Positions 1 through 7,807 of a DNA stretch of 64,000 bases are shown piece after piece. Under the pieces are notes generated by a model. It did not search any database, had not been told where the DNA came from, and saw only the letters and a list, made by a program, of their open reading frames with translations. Source of the stretch: Prevotella sp. UBA2754. Lineage in GTDB: Bacteria; Bacteroidota; Bacteroidia; Bacteroidales; Bacteroidaceae. The stretch's first letter is position 1. The number at the start of each line of letters is the position of its first letter. Position numbers and translations under genes: made by a program. The stretch is from NCBI GenBank assembly GCA_002353295.1, contig DEJG01000020.1, positions 43,179 through 107,178 on the forward strand, written 5' to 3'.

Positions 1-132
1 ATTCCCCATAGTGTCCGTCTCCGTGCAAGTCACGAAGGGAGCGATGTGCTCTCTGAACACAACCTGTACCGCCCCCTCATATCCCGAGGGTGCCGCTGTC
101 ATCAAGAGTTTATTGAGCAGTTCGTCAGTCAT
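1..132 (-). CDS. M42-family aminopeptidase, N-terminal part only (runs off the left edge)
   Basis: Only the first 44 codons are in the window. The peptide starts MTDELLNKLLMTAAPSGYEG and continues to a TDTMGN stretch. This matches the usual opening of M42 (glutamyl aminopeptidase/FrvX-type) metallopeptidases: a short helix, then a P-S-G-Y-E segment, then a T-D-x-x-G-N strand. The family is a cytoplasmic, dodecameric, di-metal aminopeptidase; the metal ligands would lie beyond the edge. The start codon overlaps the stop of the upstream gene in an ATGA arrangement, so the two are probably translated in sequence. It looks like a housekeeping gene bordering the accessory region. Identification rests on a short segment, so confidence is moderate. 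Confidence 0.6.
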   Translation of the reverse strand, partial: MTDELLNKLLMTAAPSGYEGAVQVVFREHIAPFVTCTETDTMGN

Positions 133-629
133 CCTATTTTTGCAATCAGTCCTTTACTTAATGCCCCTTGTTCATTCAACACCTTCACACAAGCATCGTC
201 AAATCCCCACAATTTCAGCGACTTCTTCATCGTCTTCTTCAACTGATCAAGCACAGGTGACAACCATTCACGTGGGTGTCCATTGATAATAAGACAAAAC
301 TCATAATTCTGTCGGGCTAACGGTATCGACTGTTGATTGTGCGAAACCTCATCCGGCTGCTGACGTTTCTGGTGGGCGGCATTGTAATATGTATAACTGT
401 CATTAAACTTTTGTGCTATTTCGCTTACAAATGTCAAAAACTGCTCCGCATTCTCTGGACGGGGAGTCGAACTTTTGGCTTCTATCAAAGACACCTTGCC
501 ATCGTGCAGTACCACACACTCACATGGCTTTGCGCCTTCAATCGTGCTGAAACGCTCCGACTTCTCAACGTAGAAAATATCGCTCTCCTCAAATGAGAAA
601 GTCATTCCTGACTCTTTAAATGTCACCAT
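129..629 (-). CDS. Hypothetical protein, possible PD-(D/E)xK nuclease fold, partner of the ATPase upstream
   Basis: A 166-residue protein that I do not recognise by name. Residues around 38-55 read as a strand CVVLHDG followed by a strand ending in IEAKSS, an Asp plus Glu-x-Lys arrangement typical of PD-(D/E)xK nucleases. The C-terminal half is Lys/Arg rich. It lies 15 bases downstream of a RecF/OLD-type ATPase gene and overlaps the M42 peptidase start by 4 bases, so it is co-transcribed with both. ATPase plus small nuclease pairs are a common layout of defence cassettes, which makes a nuclease role plausible; that is inference. It could equally be a non-catalytic partner. Confidence 0.55.
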   Translation of the reverse strand: MVTFKESGMTFSFEESDIFYVEKSERFSTIEGAKPCECVVLHDGKVSLIEAKSSTPRPENAEQFLTFVSEIAQKFNDSYTYYNAAHQKRQQPDEVSHNQQSIPLARQNYEFCLIINGHPREWLSPVLDQLKKTMKKSLKLWGFDDACVKVLNEQGALSKGLIAKIG

Positions 630-644
630 AAACCACTTCTCATT

Positions 645-1649
645 TTAAAGATTGATTTCTTCGGTGTAAAGCCTTATCGATTCCTCCACAATAGGATTCT
701 CGGGCATCTCTTTGCGAAGGTCAGAAGTTCGCCAACCGCCGTTCTCATCAAACGAAACCACTGGAATCGACAGATTCTTTTGGTGAGCCAGCAGATACAG
801 TTTCTTAATTACAAAATATGAATGCGAAGCAATAAAAAACTGCAACCCAGCTTTCGTCAGTTCTGCTATAATATCCATCAATTGTGACACCAGTCTAGGG
901 TGCAGCGCACACTCAGGCTCGTCAATGAATATAATAGAGCCTTTTGAGAGATAGTGATTTCCCAACAAGGCATCTAAGATGGAGAGCTTCTTTACACCTT
1001 CCGATGCCATAGCTATACTGATAGTCTGCTTTCCCTCACGGAACACCCATTCCTTCCGCTCCAAATCATACTCTATATGCCCACCGATAGCACTCTCCAA
1101 CGCCATTCTAGACACGGAGAATTCCTTATAATTTCGTCCCCTGACACTAGGTGTTAAAGCCTTTGCAAGGTCATAATAAGTGTCATCGAAACCGAACTCC
1201 TTATAGTCATCTCTCACCCTAATAATAATCTGCTGCAAAGATATAATCTCTTTGGCCGGCAAGAAGATGGAGTTCTGCGGTCGTGGCTGGCAGGTATTCT
1301 TTGTCACTGTCACCTGCTTATTGGCTGACGGACCGAAAGAATACGCGAAGTCTTGATTCCCCTCCATACTCATGGCAAACTCCACCGCCTTGCTGCCGGT
1401 AGAAACGAGCTTCCCTAGCTGGTCCGGCTGATAGGTCCAGTACAACTTGTCAAACAGAATCTCAGCATCGCGTCTCACTTCCTTGCCACGCTTATATGCC
1501 TCCACCGTTTTGACGGCTGAGTAGAGAGCCTTCAGTAGGTATGTCTTACCCGACTTATTGGGTCCTATCACCAGGTTTATTCTGCCGGTGCCGTTCCATT
1601 GAAAATCCCTCACCGGTCCGAATCCCTTTATTATTGTAGAAGTTATCAT
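645..1649 (-). CDS. AAA/ABC-type ATPase of the RecF/OLD/AAA_15-21 class
   Basis: A 334-residue protein. The N-terminal strand leads into a Walker A motif, GPNKSGKT (about residues 29-36). Near residue 240 there is a Walker B stretch, IIFIDEPECALHP, followed by a switch histidine in FFIASHSYF. This is the compact AAA_15/AAA_21 architecture without an obvious C-terminal TOPRIM nuclease domain; the protein ends shortly after the ATPase core. Such ATPases act in the cytoplasm as DNA- or phage-sensing partners of a nuclease encoded next door. Here the next gene is a small protein with a possible PD-(D/E)xK signature. A good Bacteroidales promoter lies just upstream, so the pair is probably expressed separately from the capsule genes. 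The specific defence family is not assigned. Confidence 0.8.
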   Translation of the reverse strand: MITSTIIKGFGPVRDFQWNGTGRINLVIGPNKSGKTYLLKALYSAVKTVEAYKRGKEVRRDAEILFDKLYWTYQPDQLGKLVSTGSKAVEFAMSMEGNQDFAYSFGPSANKQVTVTKNTCQPRPQNSIFLPAKEIISLQQIIIRVRDDYKEFGFDDTYYDLAKALTPSVRGRNYKEFSVSRMALESAIGGHIEYDLERKEWVFREGKQTISIAMASEGVKKLSILDALLGNHYLSKGSIIFIDEPECALHPRLVSQLMDIIAELTKAGLQFFIASHSYFVIKKLYLLAHQKNLSIPVVSFDENGGWRTSDLRKEMPENPIVEESIRLYTEEINL

Positions 1650-1675
1650 CGTTTCAAATCAATGTTTATTAATTG

Positions 1676-1702
1676 CAAAAATACAAATAATTTCCCAACT
1701 AA
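1676..1702 (-). promoter_or_regulatory. Bacteroidales-type promoter for the ATPase cassette
   Basis: Read on the minus strand, 1683-1676 is TATTTTTG, a match to the -7 consensus TAnnTTTG. A TTTAGTTGG stretch at 1702-1694 sits at the distance expected for the -33 element, although it is not a perfect TTTG. It lies 27 bases upstream of the ATPase start codon, within the 109-base gap behind wbuC. The -7 box is clear and the -33 box is weak. Confidence 0.55.
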
Positions 1703-1758
1703 ATGGCTCGATACTCGGAATTAGCCAATGTTTAACATTTCTTTAACACTTAAACGTC

Positions 1759-2148
1759 TTAAACCTCCATTATATCTTCGGGAGATAATGGCTGGTAAGG
1801 CCCATCCTTCGCCTCAAACAGCACCGTCCCGCTCTCCAGACACTTCAAGCTATGCCACTGCCCTTTCTCTATATTCAGCACAACCCCTCCAGGCACCATA
1901 TCGATGGTATCAGTGAGGTTGCCGTGCTCATCATAGAAATATTCCTCAAAATGCCCACGGATGCAGATGCACGTCTCTGAAGAACCCTTATGCCTGTGTA
2001 TAGGCATCACCGTCCCTGGCTCAAGAGCATTAAGCATCCTCTGCGACTGGTCGTCAGCAGAATTGCGCATATCCAGATTGCAACGCAACCTCGGATTCTC
2101 CTTGGCTTTGGCCGTCAGTTCATCCAGTATTTTCTTATCTACAACCAT
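1759..2148 (-). CDS. wbuC: WbuC-family cupin-fold protein
   Basis: A 129-residue single cupin. The metal-site pattern is visible as MPIHRHKGSSETCICIRGHFEEY, here read as H-x-H then E then G-H, and a later QWHSL histidine. This is the WbuC family, which occurs at the end of O-antigen and capsule operons that make L-FucNAc, often next to WbuB-type glycosyltransferases. Its biochemical role is not established. The L-FucNAc genes fnlA, fnlB and fnlC lie further upstream in the same transcription direction, and a WbuB-like transferase is at 6575-7807, so the context fits. The start codon is embedded in the last codons of a 57-residue ORF. It is the last gene of the capsule operon before the separate ATPase cassette. 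Confidence 0.85.
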   Translation of the reverse strand: MVVDKKILDELTAKAKENPRLRCNLDMRNSADDQSQRMLNALEPGTVMPIHRHKGSSETCICIRGHFEEYFYDEHGNLTDTIDMVPGGVVLNIEKGQWHSLKCLESGTVLFEAKDGPYQPLSPEDIMEV

Positions 2149-2308
2149 TCTTAATCTCCTTTAATCCTGCCTCAATATCTTCAAGTGCAACACTACCTCC
2201 CCACATACGATAAACGTATTGTGGTGTAACACAACCGAAGTCCATTGAACAAGAACGCGCCTCATTCATCAAAAACTCTGTAAGACGGGAAATGATATCT
2301 TTGTTCAT
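2135..2308 (-). CDS. Small conserved-looking ORF of 57 residues, unknown function
   Basis: Starts MNKDIISRLTEFLMNEARSC and includes a CVTPQYVYRMWGG segment; it ends in NGCR. It fills the gap between the nucleotidyltransferase-like gene (4 bases upstream) and wbuC. Its stop lies inside the wbuC coding sequence in another frame, a 14-base overlap, so translational coupling is likely. The composition is that of a real protein: two short amphipathic helices and no runs of rare residues. I do not recognise a family. It could be a small partner of the nucleotidyltransferase or a regulator of WbuC translation. Confidence 0.55.
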   Translation of the reverse strand: MNKDIISRLTEFLMNEARSCSMDFGCVTPQYVYRMWGGSVALEDIEAGLKEIKNGCR

Positions 2309-2312
2309 AGTA

Positions 2313-3422
2313 TTATATTGAACTTGGCTTTAACAGATGATTCCACACCCCACTCCAGAATGCACTCCACATACTATCCTTGTAACAGAGTTGGTGTTTC
2401 CACTCATTATCTCTCCATCTGCGTACTTTAAACGCAATACGGCTAAAGATATTCTTGGGCACACTAGCACTATACTTCGGAGCCAGAATCTCTTTCAATA
2501 CTCTATCTTTCAGTTTGGAATCAAATTGCACCGTTGGGAAGTATGCAACATCAAACCCCAAATCACCGACACATATAGCGTTAATGATATTAAACATCTG
2601 GCGCATACCAAAGCGGTCAAGAACTTCTAACACCATCTTCCAGTCTACATCCTTACCGTGCTTCTCCACAAAGAATCCCCAATCCAATACCTGTCTCAGC
2701 ATTATCCCTTCAGATGCAAAATGCATCATCGTATGCTTCAGTAAGAACAAGGCATGTAGATCAGGAGAAGGTAGATACACTCGCTCACCATCCACCTCAA
2801 CATAATGCGAATCATCTTTCCCAAATTCCTTCAAAATCGCCTCAAACTCAATATTCGACTTGTGATGATGCACATTGATAAAGTCATAATGGTTCTCCAC
2901 CGTGAACCCACCCCACTCAAACACCGTATGGTGATGGTGACTGGAGTCTATAGTGAAGTTATTCTCTAATTCTCCAATTCTTGATGAATTTTGAAGCACC
3001 TCGTCAGCCTCTCGTTGCTGCCCGAACTGCCAAATGTCTATATCTCCTGCAGGACGGTGATTAGGCCTGGGCCAGTCCAGCGAACAGGCATATCCCTTCA
3101 GCACCATCATCTTAAATCCATGTCGGTTATACCATCCCGCCAAACTCCCTATCGTCTTTTCATACTGCCTATACCTTGCCTCATAGTTCTGCAAAACCTC
3201 ACCTATCCATTCCAGCCGCATCACCTGCGGCATCGTATCATGAACCATTAAACTTGAATCATGAACCGCATTAAGTCCATCCAGCACAACGGCAGAAAGC
3301 CCATGCCGTTCAGCAAGGGCTTTTACTTTCGACCAGTCCACACTCTCAGAAATAGCACTGGCCTCATGTCCTATTCCCAACCTGACTAACCCAAGGAAAG
3401 TCTTTTTCAACTCACTATTCAC
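2313..3422 (-). CDS. Nucleotidyltransferase-family protein (NTP_transf_5 type)
   Basis: A 369-residue protein with a GTG start. The segment near residue 105 reads MVLKGYACSLDWP, then HRPAGDIDIW; the K-G and D-I-D pair is the signature of the uncharacterised nucleotidyltransferase family (PF14907, as I recall it) of the Pol-beta-like fold. A His-rich stretch, SSHHHHTVFEWGG, follows. These proteins are frequent in capsule and O-antigen operons but their substrate is unknown; an NTP-dependent modification of the glycan or of a biosynthetic protein is possible. It follows the beta-helix gene by 14 bases and precedes the 57-residue ORF by 4 bases, within the capsule operon. Confidence 0.75.
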   Translation of the reverse strand: MNSELKKTFLGLVRLGIGHEASAISESVDWSKVKALAERHGLSAVVLDGLNAVHDSSLMVHDTMPQVMRLEWIGEVLQNYEARYRQYEKTIGSLAGWYNRHGFKMMVLKGYACSLDWPRPNHRPAGDIDIWQFGQQREADEVLQNSSRIGELENNFTIDSSHHHHTVFEWGGFTVENHYDFINVHHHKSNIEFEAILKEFGKDDSHYVEVDGERVYLPSPDLHALFLLKHTMMHFASEGIMLRQVLDWGFFVEKHGKDVDWKMVLEVLDRFGMRQMFNIINAICVGDLGFDVAYFPTVQFDSKLKDRVLKEILAPKYSASVPKNIFSRIAFKVRRWRDNEWKHQLCYKDSMWSAFWSGVWNHLLKPSSI

Positions 3423-3436
3423 GCCTAATCAAAAAA

Positions 3437-5290
3437 CTATTTGTCTATCACCTTAGCCCCGATATTCTTCTCCTCATCCAGCATCACATTTTTCGTCTTG
3501 ATGGCAGCAACACTCTTTGTGTTGTTAAAGATATTGCGTGATACATTCAATCGTAAATTCTTCGGTAATGAAGTTGCAGACGAAATACTGACATAAGGCG
3601 ATGTTATCACTCCCTGACTACGGAACATATTTCCTTCTGCATTCAGCATTGCTCCGTAGTTCGCCAGCGTCTCTGCTGACAGTCCCATAATGGAATACTT
3701 AATCTGGTTAACCTGATTCTTGTTCGCGTTGAAAATACAATCTTGTACTGATACTATGGAATTCTGACAATCCAAACCTACCGTACAATTATCAAACAAG
3801 CACGTTTCAAATTTTGTCAAGTGAGTCAATAGCGAAGTATTAATAATATCTGCTATTCTAACCGCCCGCTGGCTGTTCCTCATTCTGCAATTACTAAACA
3901 CGGTCATGCCATTATTCCCGTGTACTCTTATCAGATAATGATCCTCTGGCTTTCCTTTGCCGTTATCCTGAAAATCGCAGTCTGAGAACCGTATCATGGC
4001 TATGTCTGCATTTTCCAGATTGGGTTTCGACGACTGAGGATTTTTTCTCGTTATGTTCACCGACACCGCATAGTTGGGCTTCTCCATCTCCTCTCCCCAG
4101 TATGAGCAAACATTACTAACCGTGATATTCATAGCTCCCCTCGCATTCCCGGCATCTCCTTGAAATAGTTCAATCGCCTCCATCACGTTCCAGCAATACA
4201 CGTTCTGGATATTCACATTATAGGCTCCCGACGTTCTGATATATCCATACTTTGCCGTGGGTCTGTCATACCCGTTCACATTGCTCACACTAATGTTATA
4301 GGGCATCAGCCCATAATAGTCCGGATAAGGCCATTCTTTCACACCGAAGGTCTTTTTCACCTCCGTACTGGTTATTGGTCCGATGGCATACTCCATATTC
4401 ACAAGCGAAGACACACGACCTTTCCAGTCAACATTACTGACTTCTACATTATAACAGTTGCCAAGTATGTCTATAGCCACCATGTCATCAGCCTTGGCTG
4501 CATATGACTCTCCGCTAATGTTATCAATCTTGATATCAAAACACGGTTGAATCGTTGATACGTGAGGGCCTCCTAGGGAAATAAAAGCTCCTGTACCATT
4601 CTTCTTCCCCTTTTTCTCACCCATCTGATAGTTACAGTTTCTTAACTCAATCCTACGAGATTCCCGCATCGAAATGGCTGAATAGGCGTGATGTCTCAGT
4701 TTATCATACGTGTCGATATTATCGATGATAGAAGAACCGCTGAAGTCGATGGTCAAATCCTGTTCATATCTCAATTCTATACCTTCGTTCACCTCATACG
4801 TTCCTTTCTCTACATGAATCACCCGCTTGTTCTTGTGCGTGATAACCTGCGACTTATCATCATACCAACAACTACAGAAATTCCTAAGCAGTACTAATAA
4901 CTCTACATCCTTATTAGTGAACCACTTCGTGTAGATATGCTCGTTTGAAGGGCATCCCGTTATCTCACAATCTATTGCCACATTCCCTTCTAAATAACAA
5001 CCGTTCAGATTGACCATCCCGTTTTTCAGATTTCCTCCCGCAAAAACGAGTGTACTACCAGAAGGAATAGTAACACTTGCATTTTTAAGGTCGAAACTGT
5101 TTCTGACCTCGTATGTGGTATTCTTCCGGGTTAATTGTTGTGCTAAAGGTTTGCTCTTTTCTAAAACGATATAGTCATCTGCAGCTTTTGCGGAAACAGT
5201 GCACGCCTTTGCACTTCCAATACTGGCAGCAAAGAAACACAACAATGCTATTCCTGCGTGGAATAGATACTTGAGATATCGGGCTGTCAC
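3437..5290 (-). CDS. Secreted right-handed beta-helix protein
   Basis: A 617-residue protein starting at GTG, two bases after the stop of the aminotransferase gene. Residues 1-30 form a signal peptide (Arg/Lys, a hydrophobic core IALLCFFAAS, then GSAKA), so the protein is exported to the periplasm or cell surface. The body has many short repeated strands ending in Asn or Asp (for instance NITVSNVCSYW and NISVSNVNGYD), the look of a parallel beta-helix of the pectate-lyase/polysaccharide-depolymerase type. No catalytic residues can be named. In a capsule operon, an exported beta-helix protein could trim, epimerise or anchor the polymer; an alginate-epimerase-like role is one option. The fold is fairly clear; the function is inference. 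Confidence 0.7.
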   Translation of the reverse strand: MTARYLKYLFHAGIALLCFFAASIGSAKACTVSAKAADDYIVLEKSKPLAQQLTRKNTTYEVRNSFDLKNASVTIPSGSTLVFAGGNLKNGMVNLNGCYLEGNVAIDCEITGCPSNEHIYTKWFTNKDVELLVLLRNFCSCWYDDKSQVITHKNKRVIHVEKGTYEVNEGIELRYEQDLTIDFSGSSIIDNIDTYDKLRHHAYSAISMRESRRIELRNCNYQMGEKKGKKNGTGAFISLGGPHVSTIQPCFDIKIDNISGESYAAKADDMVAIDILGNCYNVEVSNVDWKGRVSSLVNMEYAIGPITSTEVKKTFGVKEWPYPDYYGLMPYNISVSNVNGYDRPTAKYGYIRTSGAYNVNIQNVYCWNVMEAIELFQGDAGNARGAMNITVSNVCSYWGEEMEKPNYAVSVNITRKNPQSSKPNLENADIAMIRFSDCDFQDNGKGKPEDHYLIRVHGNNGMTVFSNCRMRNSQRAVRIADIINTSLLTHLTKFETCLFDNCTVGLDCQNSIVSVQDCIFNANKNQVNQIKYSIMGLSAETLANYGAMLNAEGNMFRSQGVITSPYVSISSATSLPKNLRLNVSRNIFNNTKSVAAIKTKNVMLDEEKNIGAKVIDK

Positions 5291-5292
5291 TG

Positions 5293-6567
5293 TTACATGT
5301 GTTTTAATATATCAACAAAGTTCTCAACGACATACTCCACATCCTCATCTGTCAGTTTTGTATGCAGGGGCAGTGTAATCTCATTCTCAAAGAGCTGATA
5401 CGCGTTCGGGAAGTCATTGATGTCGAACCCCAGTGACTTATATGCCGTCATCATAGGCAGCGGCTTGTAGTGGACATTGCAGGCAATACCACGTTCCGCC
5501 ATCTGCTCAATCACTTTGTTTGCCTCTTCACGTGTTTTGCCAAGTAAGCGTACCAAATACAGATGATGGGAGCTGCAATGATTTTCATCTTTATGATTTA
5601 GTACTGATACGGGAAGAGTTTTCAACGCTTCATTGTATCTACGCACAATCTCATAGCGACGCTCCAATATTCCCTGATACCGCTCCATCTGAACCAAACC
5701 AAGTGCGGCCATGATGTCTGTCATGTTACACTTATACCACGGTCCGATGATGTCATACTCCCAAGCCCCCAGTTTAGTCTTAGCCAACGCATCTTTATTC
5801 TGACCGTGCAGTGAAAACAACTGCGAAATTCTGTAAAGTAATTCATTCCAGGTCTCACCCTCTTTCTTTGGGACAGTAGGCATGTAATCCACATCCGTAG
5901 GAACCACCTCATTACCGAAAGGCAAATTCCACGTCATCGCTCCACCTTCAGCAGTGGTAAAATTCTTCACGGCATGGAAGCTGAACGAACTGAAGTCTGC
6001 TATCTCACCTGCCATCTTTCCCTTGCGCATACCTCCAAACGAGTGAGCGCAGTCAGCTGACACGATGATGCGACCTATCTTTGCCTGCAAAGTATTAGAG
6101 GGCTTAAATAGTTTTTTCTTTGCCTCTACAATCTCAAGCACTCGGTCATAGTCAGCCACGACACCGCCAAGATCCACTGGCACGATTACCTTCGTACGCT
6201 CCGTAATAGCATCCGCCAGTTGGTCATAGTCCATTTCCACATTATCCTTCTGACTGTCTACCATCACCACCTTAGCGCCAACATGTGTCACCACCGATGC
6301 GGTAGCCGTGTAGGTATATGCCGGAACTATTACCTCATCCCCAGGCCCGACACCAAGCAGATGGAGCACCATCTCCATAGCAGCTGTCGCAGAGTTCAGA
6401 CACACCGTCTTTTCCGTATGCACAAACCCCGAAATCTGCCGTTCAAGTTCTTTTGTCTTAGGACCGGTGGTAATCCATCCGCTCAAGATTGCCTCTCTTA
6501 CGAGTGCAGCCTCCTTCTCCGTCATATCCGGCGGAGAGAAAGGTATGTTTCTCAATTTCATGTTCAT
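5293..6567 (-). CDS. DegT/DnrJ/EryC1/StrS-family sugar aminotransferase
   Basis: A 424-residue PLP-dependent enzyme. It shows the family order: GWITTGPKTKELE near residue 31, LNSATAAMEMVL for phosphate binding, VIVPAYTYTATASVV, ADCAHSFGG with the cofactor-contacting Asp, and SFHAVKNFTTAEGG holding the Schiff-base Lys. These enzymes transfer an amino group to a keto-sugar nucleotide. The substrate would come from a 4,6-dehydratase such as fnlA or legB in the same locus, or from a pathway not fully present. It lies between a GT4 gene (7 bases upstream) and the beta-helix gene. Its neighbours, an ATP-grasp enzyme and the initiating transferase, suggest a 4-amino-sugar with an added group, but no dedicated acetyltransferase sits beside it. 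Confidence 0.88.
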   Translation of the reverse strand: MNMKLRNIPFSPPDMTEKEAALVREAILSGWITTGPKTKELERQISGFVHTEKTVCLNSATAAMEMVLHLLGVGPGDEVIVPAYTYTATASVVTHVGAKVVMVDSQKDNVEMDYDQLADAITERTKVIVPVDLGGVVADYDRVLEIVEAKKKLFKPSNTLQAKIGRIIVSADCAHSFGGMRKGKMAGEIADFSSFSFHAVKNFTTAEGGAMTWNLPFGNEVVPTDVDYMPTVPKKEGETWNELLYRISQLFSLHGQNKDALAKTKLGAWEYDIIGPWYKCNMTDIMAALGLVQMERYQGILERRYEIVRRYNEALKTLPVSVLNHKDENHCSSHHLYLVRLLGKTREEANKVIEQMAERGIACNVHYKPLPMMTAYKSLGFDINDFPNAYQLFENEITLPLHTKLTDEDVEYVVENFVDILKHM

Positions 6568-6574
6568 AATTCAA

Positions 6575-7807
6575 CTATTTTTTTTCAAATGACTTAATCA
6601 CTTTTATATACTTCTTTGTTCCAACATCTCTCGTGAGATTATCTAGTATAAACTGACGTGCATTCCTGCCCATCTCCTCACGCAGAGCAGTATTATTTTT
6701 TAGCGTAGTTATTGCCTCTACGAACTCTTCAACATTCCCAGCATGTGTAAATACGCCAAGACAATTTTTCTCTAGTGTCTCTTTGAGTTCCCCTTCGTCA
6801 AAATTAGCAACCACAGGCCTTCCGCAAGACATTATAGTCCAGGTCTTAGATGGCATTGCGCTTCCTCCAAATCCTTTCTTACACGAGACAACGCAAACAT
6901 CTCCTAGACTATACACCTGACTTACTCGTTCAAAAGGTTGCAACGGATTAAGATGGAGATTAGATATTCCTTCTTTTGAGATCACACTCCTTAGTTCGTC
7001 TTCTTTACCGCCTGTACCAAATACTACGAACTCAATATCGGGCAGTTGTTTTGCCGCATCTACGACAATGCCTATATTCTGAGCATTTCCTAGATTACCA
7101 GCATAGACTACAGTGTACTTTTCACGAGACAGACCAAACTCTTCATATAAAGGATTATCTTCTTTTAAAACTGGATATATTGCCTTTTCATCCACCCAGT
7201 TATAAATCACCACTATCTTCTCTTCTGGAACCCCTTTAGCCATAATGTTCCTCTTAAAATCCTCAGAGATAACGATTATCTTGTCAGCATTACGATATGT
7301 AAAGTTTTCTATCACTCTCCCAATCTTCCATAAAAATCCGCCTCTTTTTGCCAAACCAGAACCAGCAAGAGAATCTGGAAAAATATCCTGAAGATTATAG
7401 ATAATCGGTTTCCCGTTAATCTTCTTTGCCAATCCTGCCATTGCACCTTTTATCGGTGGCGTGCTAGTAATAAACATAACGTCACACTGTCTGGCATCTT
7501 TCGCAAACACAGCACGGTTAAACTGCATAATACATGCAATCGTATAACGCAACGCTCTTAAAATCGGGTTCTTACCTTCTCTAAATAAAGAAAAGCGATG
7601 TATGGTAGCATGACCATCATACATCTTTTCCTTTTTTTTCTTCTTATACTCGTTACGCACTTCTGCCGCAATACCTCTTGTAGGAGTCGGGCAGTAAATA
7701 GCCATATCAATCCCAGCATTGGCAATAGCCTCACGCAGATTGTCATCCAAGTGAGAACTTGACATACTCTCCGGGTAGAAATAAGCTGGCACTTCTAAAA
7801 TCTTCAT
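6575..7807 (-). CDS. GT4-family glycosyltransferase (WbuB-like)
   Basis: A 410-residue GT-B enzyme. Features are the N-terminal MKILEVPAYFYPESMSSS, the central NLQDIFPDSL, VIYNWVDEKAIYP, VVYAGNLGNAQNI at the start of the nucleotide-binding half, and FGGSAMPSKTWTIMSCGRPV, the donor-site loop (the E-x7-E motif is replaced by a P-S-K-T-W-T pattern seen in WbuB-type enzymes). WbuB adds L-FucNAc in E. coli O26-type clusters. The presence of fnlA, fnlB, fnlC and wbuC in the same locus makes an L-FucNAc transferase the best guess. It overlaps the ATP-grasp gene by one base. Cytoplasmic face of the inner membrane. Confidence 0.82.
   Translation of the reverse strand: MKILEVPAYFYPESMSSSHLDDNLREAIANAGIDMAIYCPTPTRGIAAEVRNEYKKKKKEKMYDGHATIHRFSLFREGKNPILRALRYTIACIMQFNRAVFAKDARQCDVMFITSTPPIKGAMAGLAKKINGKPIIYNLQDIFPDSLAGSGLAKRGGFLWKIGRVIENFTYRNADKIIVISEDFKRNIMAKGVPEEKIVVIYNWVDEKAIYPVLKEDNPLYEEFGLSREKYTVVYAGNLGNAQNIGIVVDAAKQLPDIEFVVFGTGGKEDELRSVISKEGISNLHLNPLQPFERVSQVYSLGDVCVVSCKKGFGGSAMPSKTWTIMSCGRPVVANFDEGELKETLEKNCLGVFTHAGNVEEFVEAITTLKNNTALREEMGRNARQFILDNLTRDVGTKKYIKVIKSFEKK

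Noticed and set aside
1767..1791. Hairpin ccattatatct/agataatgg at the end of wbuC as a terminator
   Set aside because: The stem has a two-base bulge, lies within the wbuC coding end and is not followed by a U-run on the transcribed strand.
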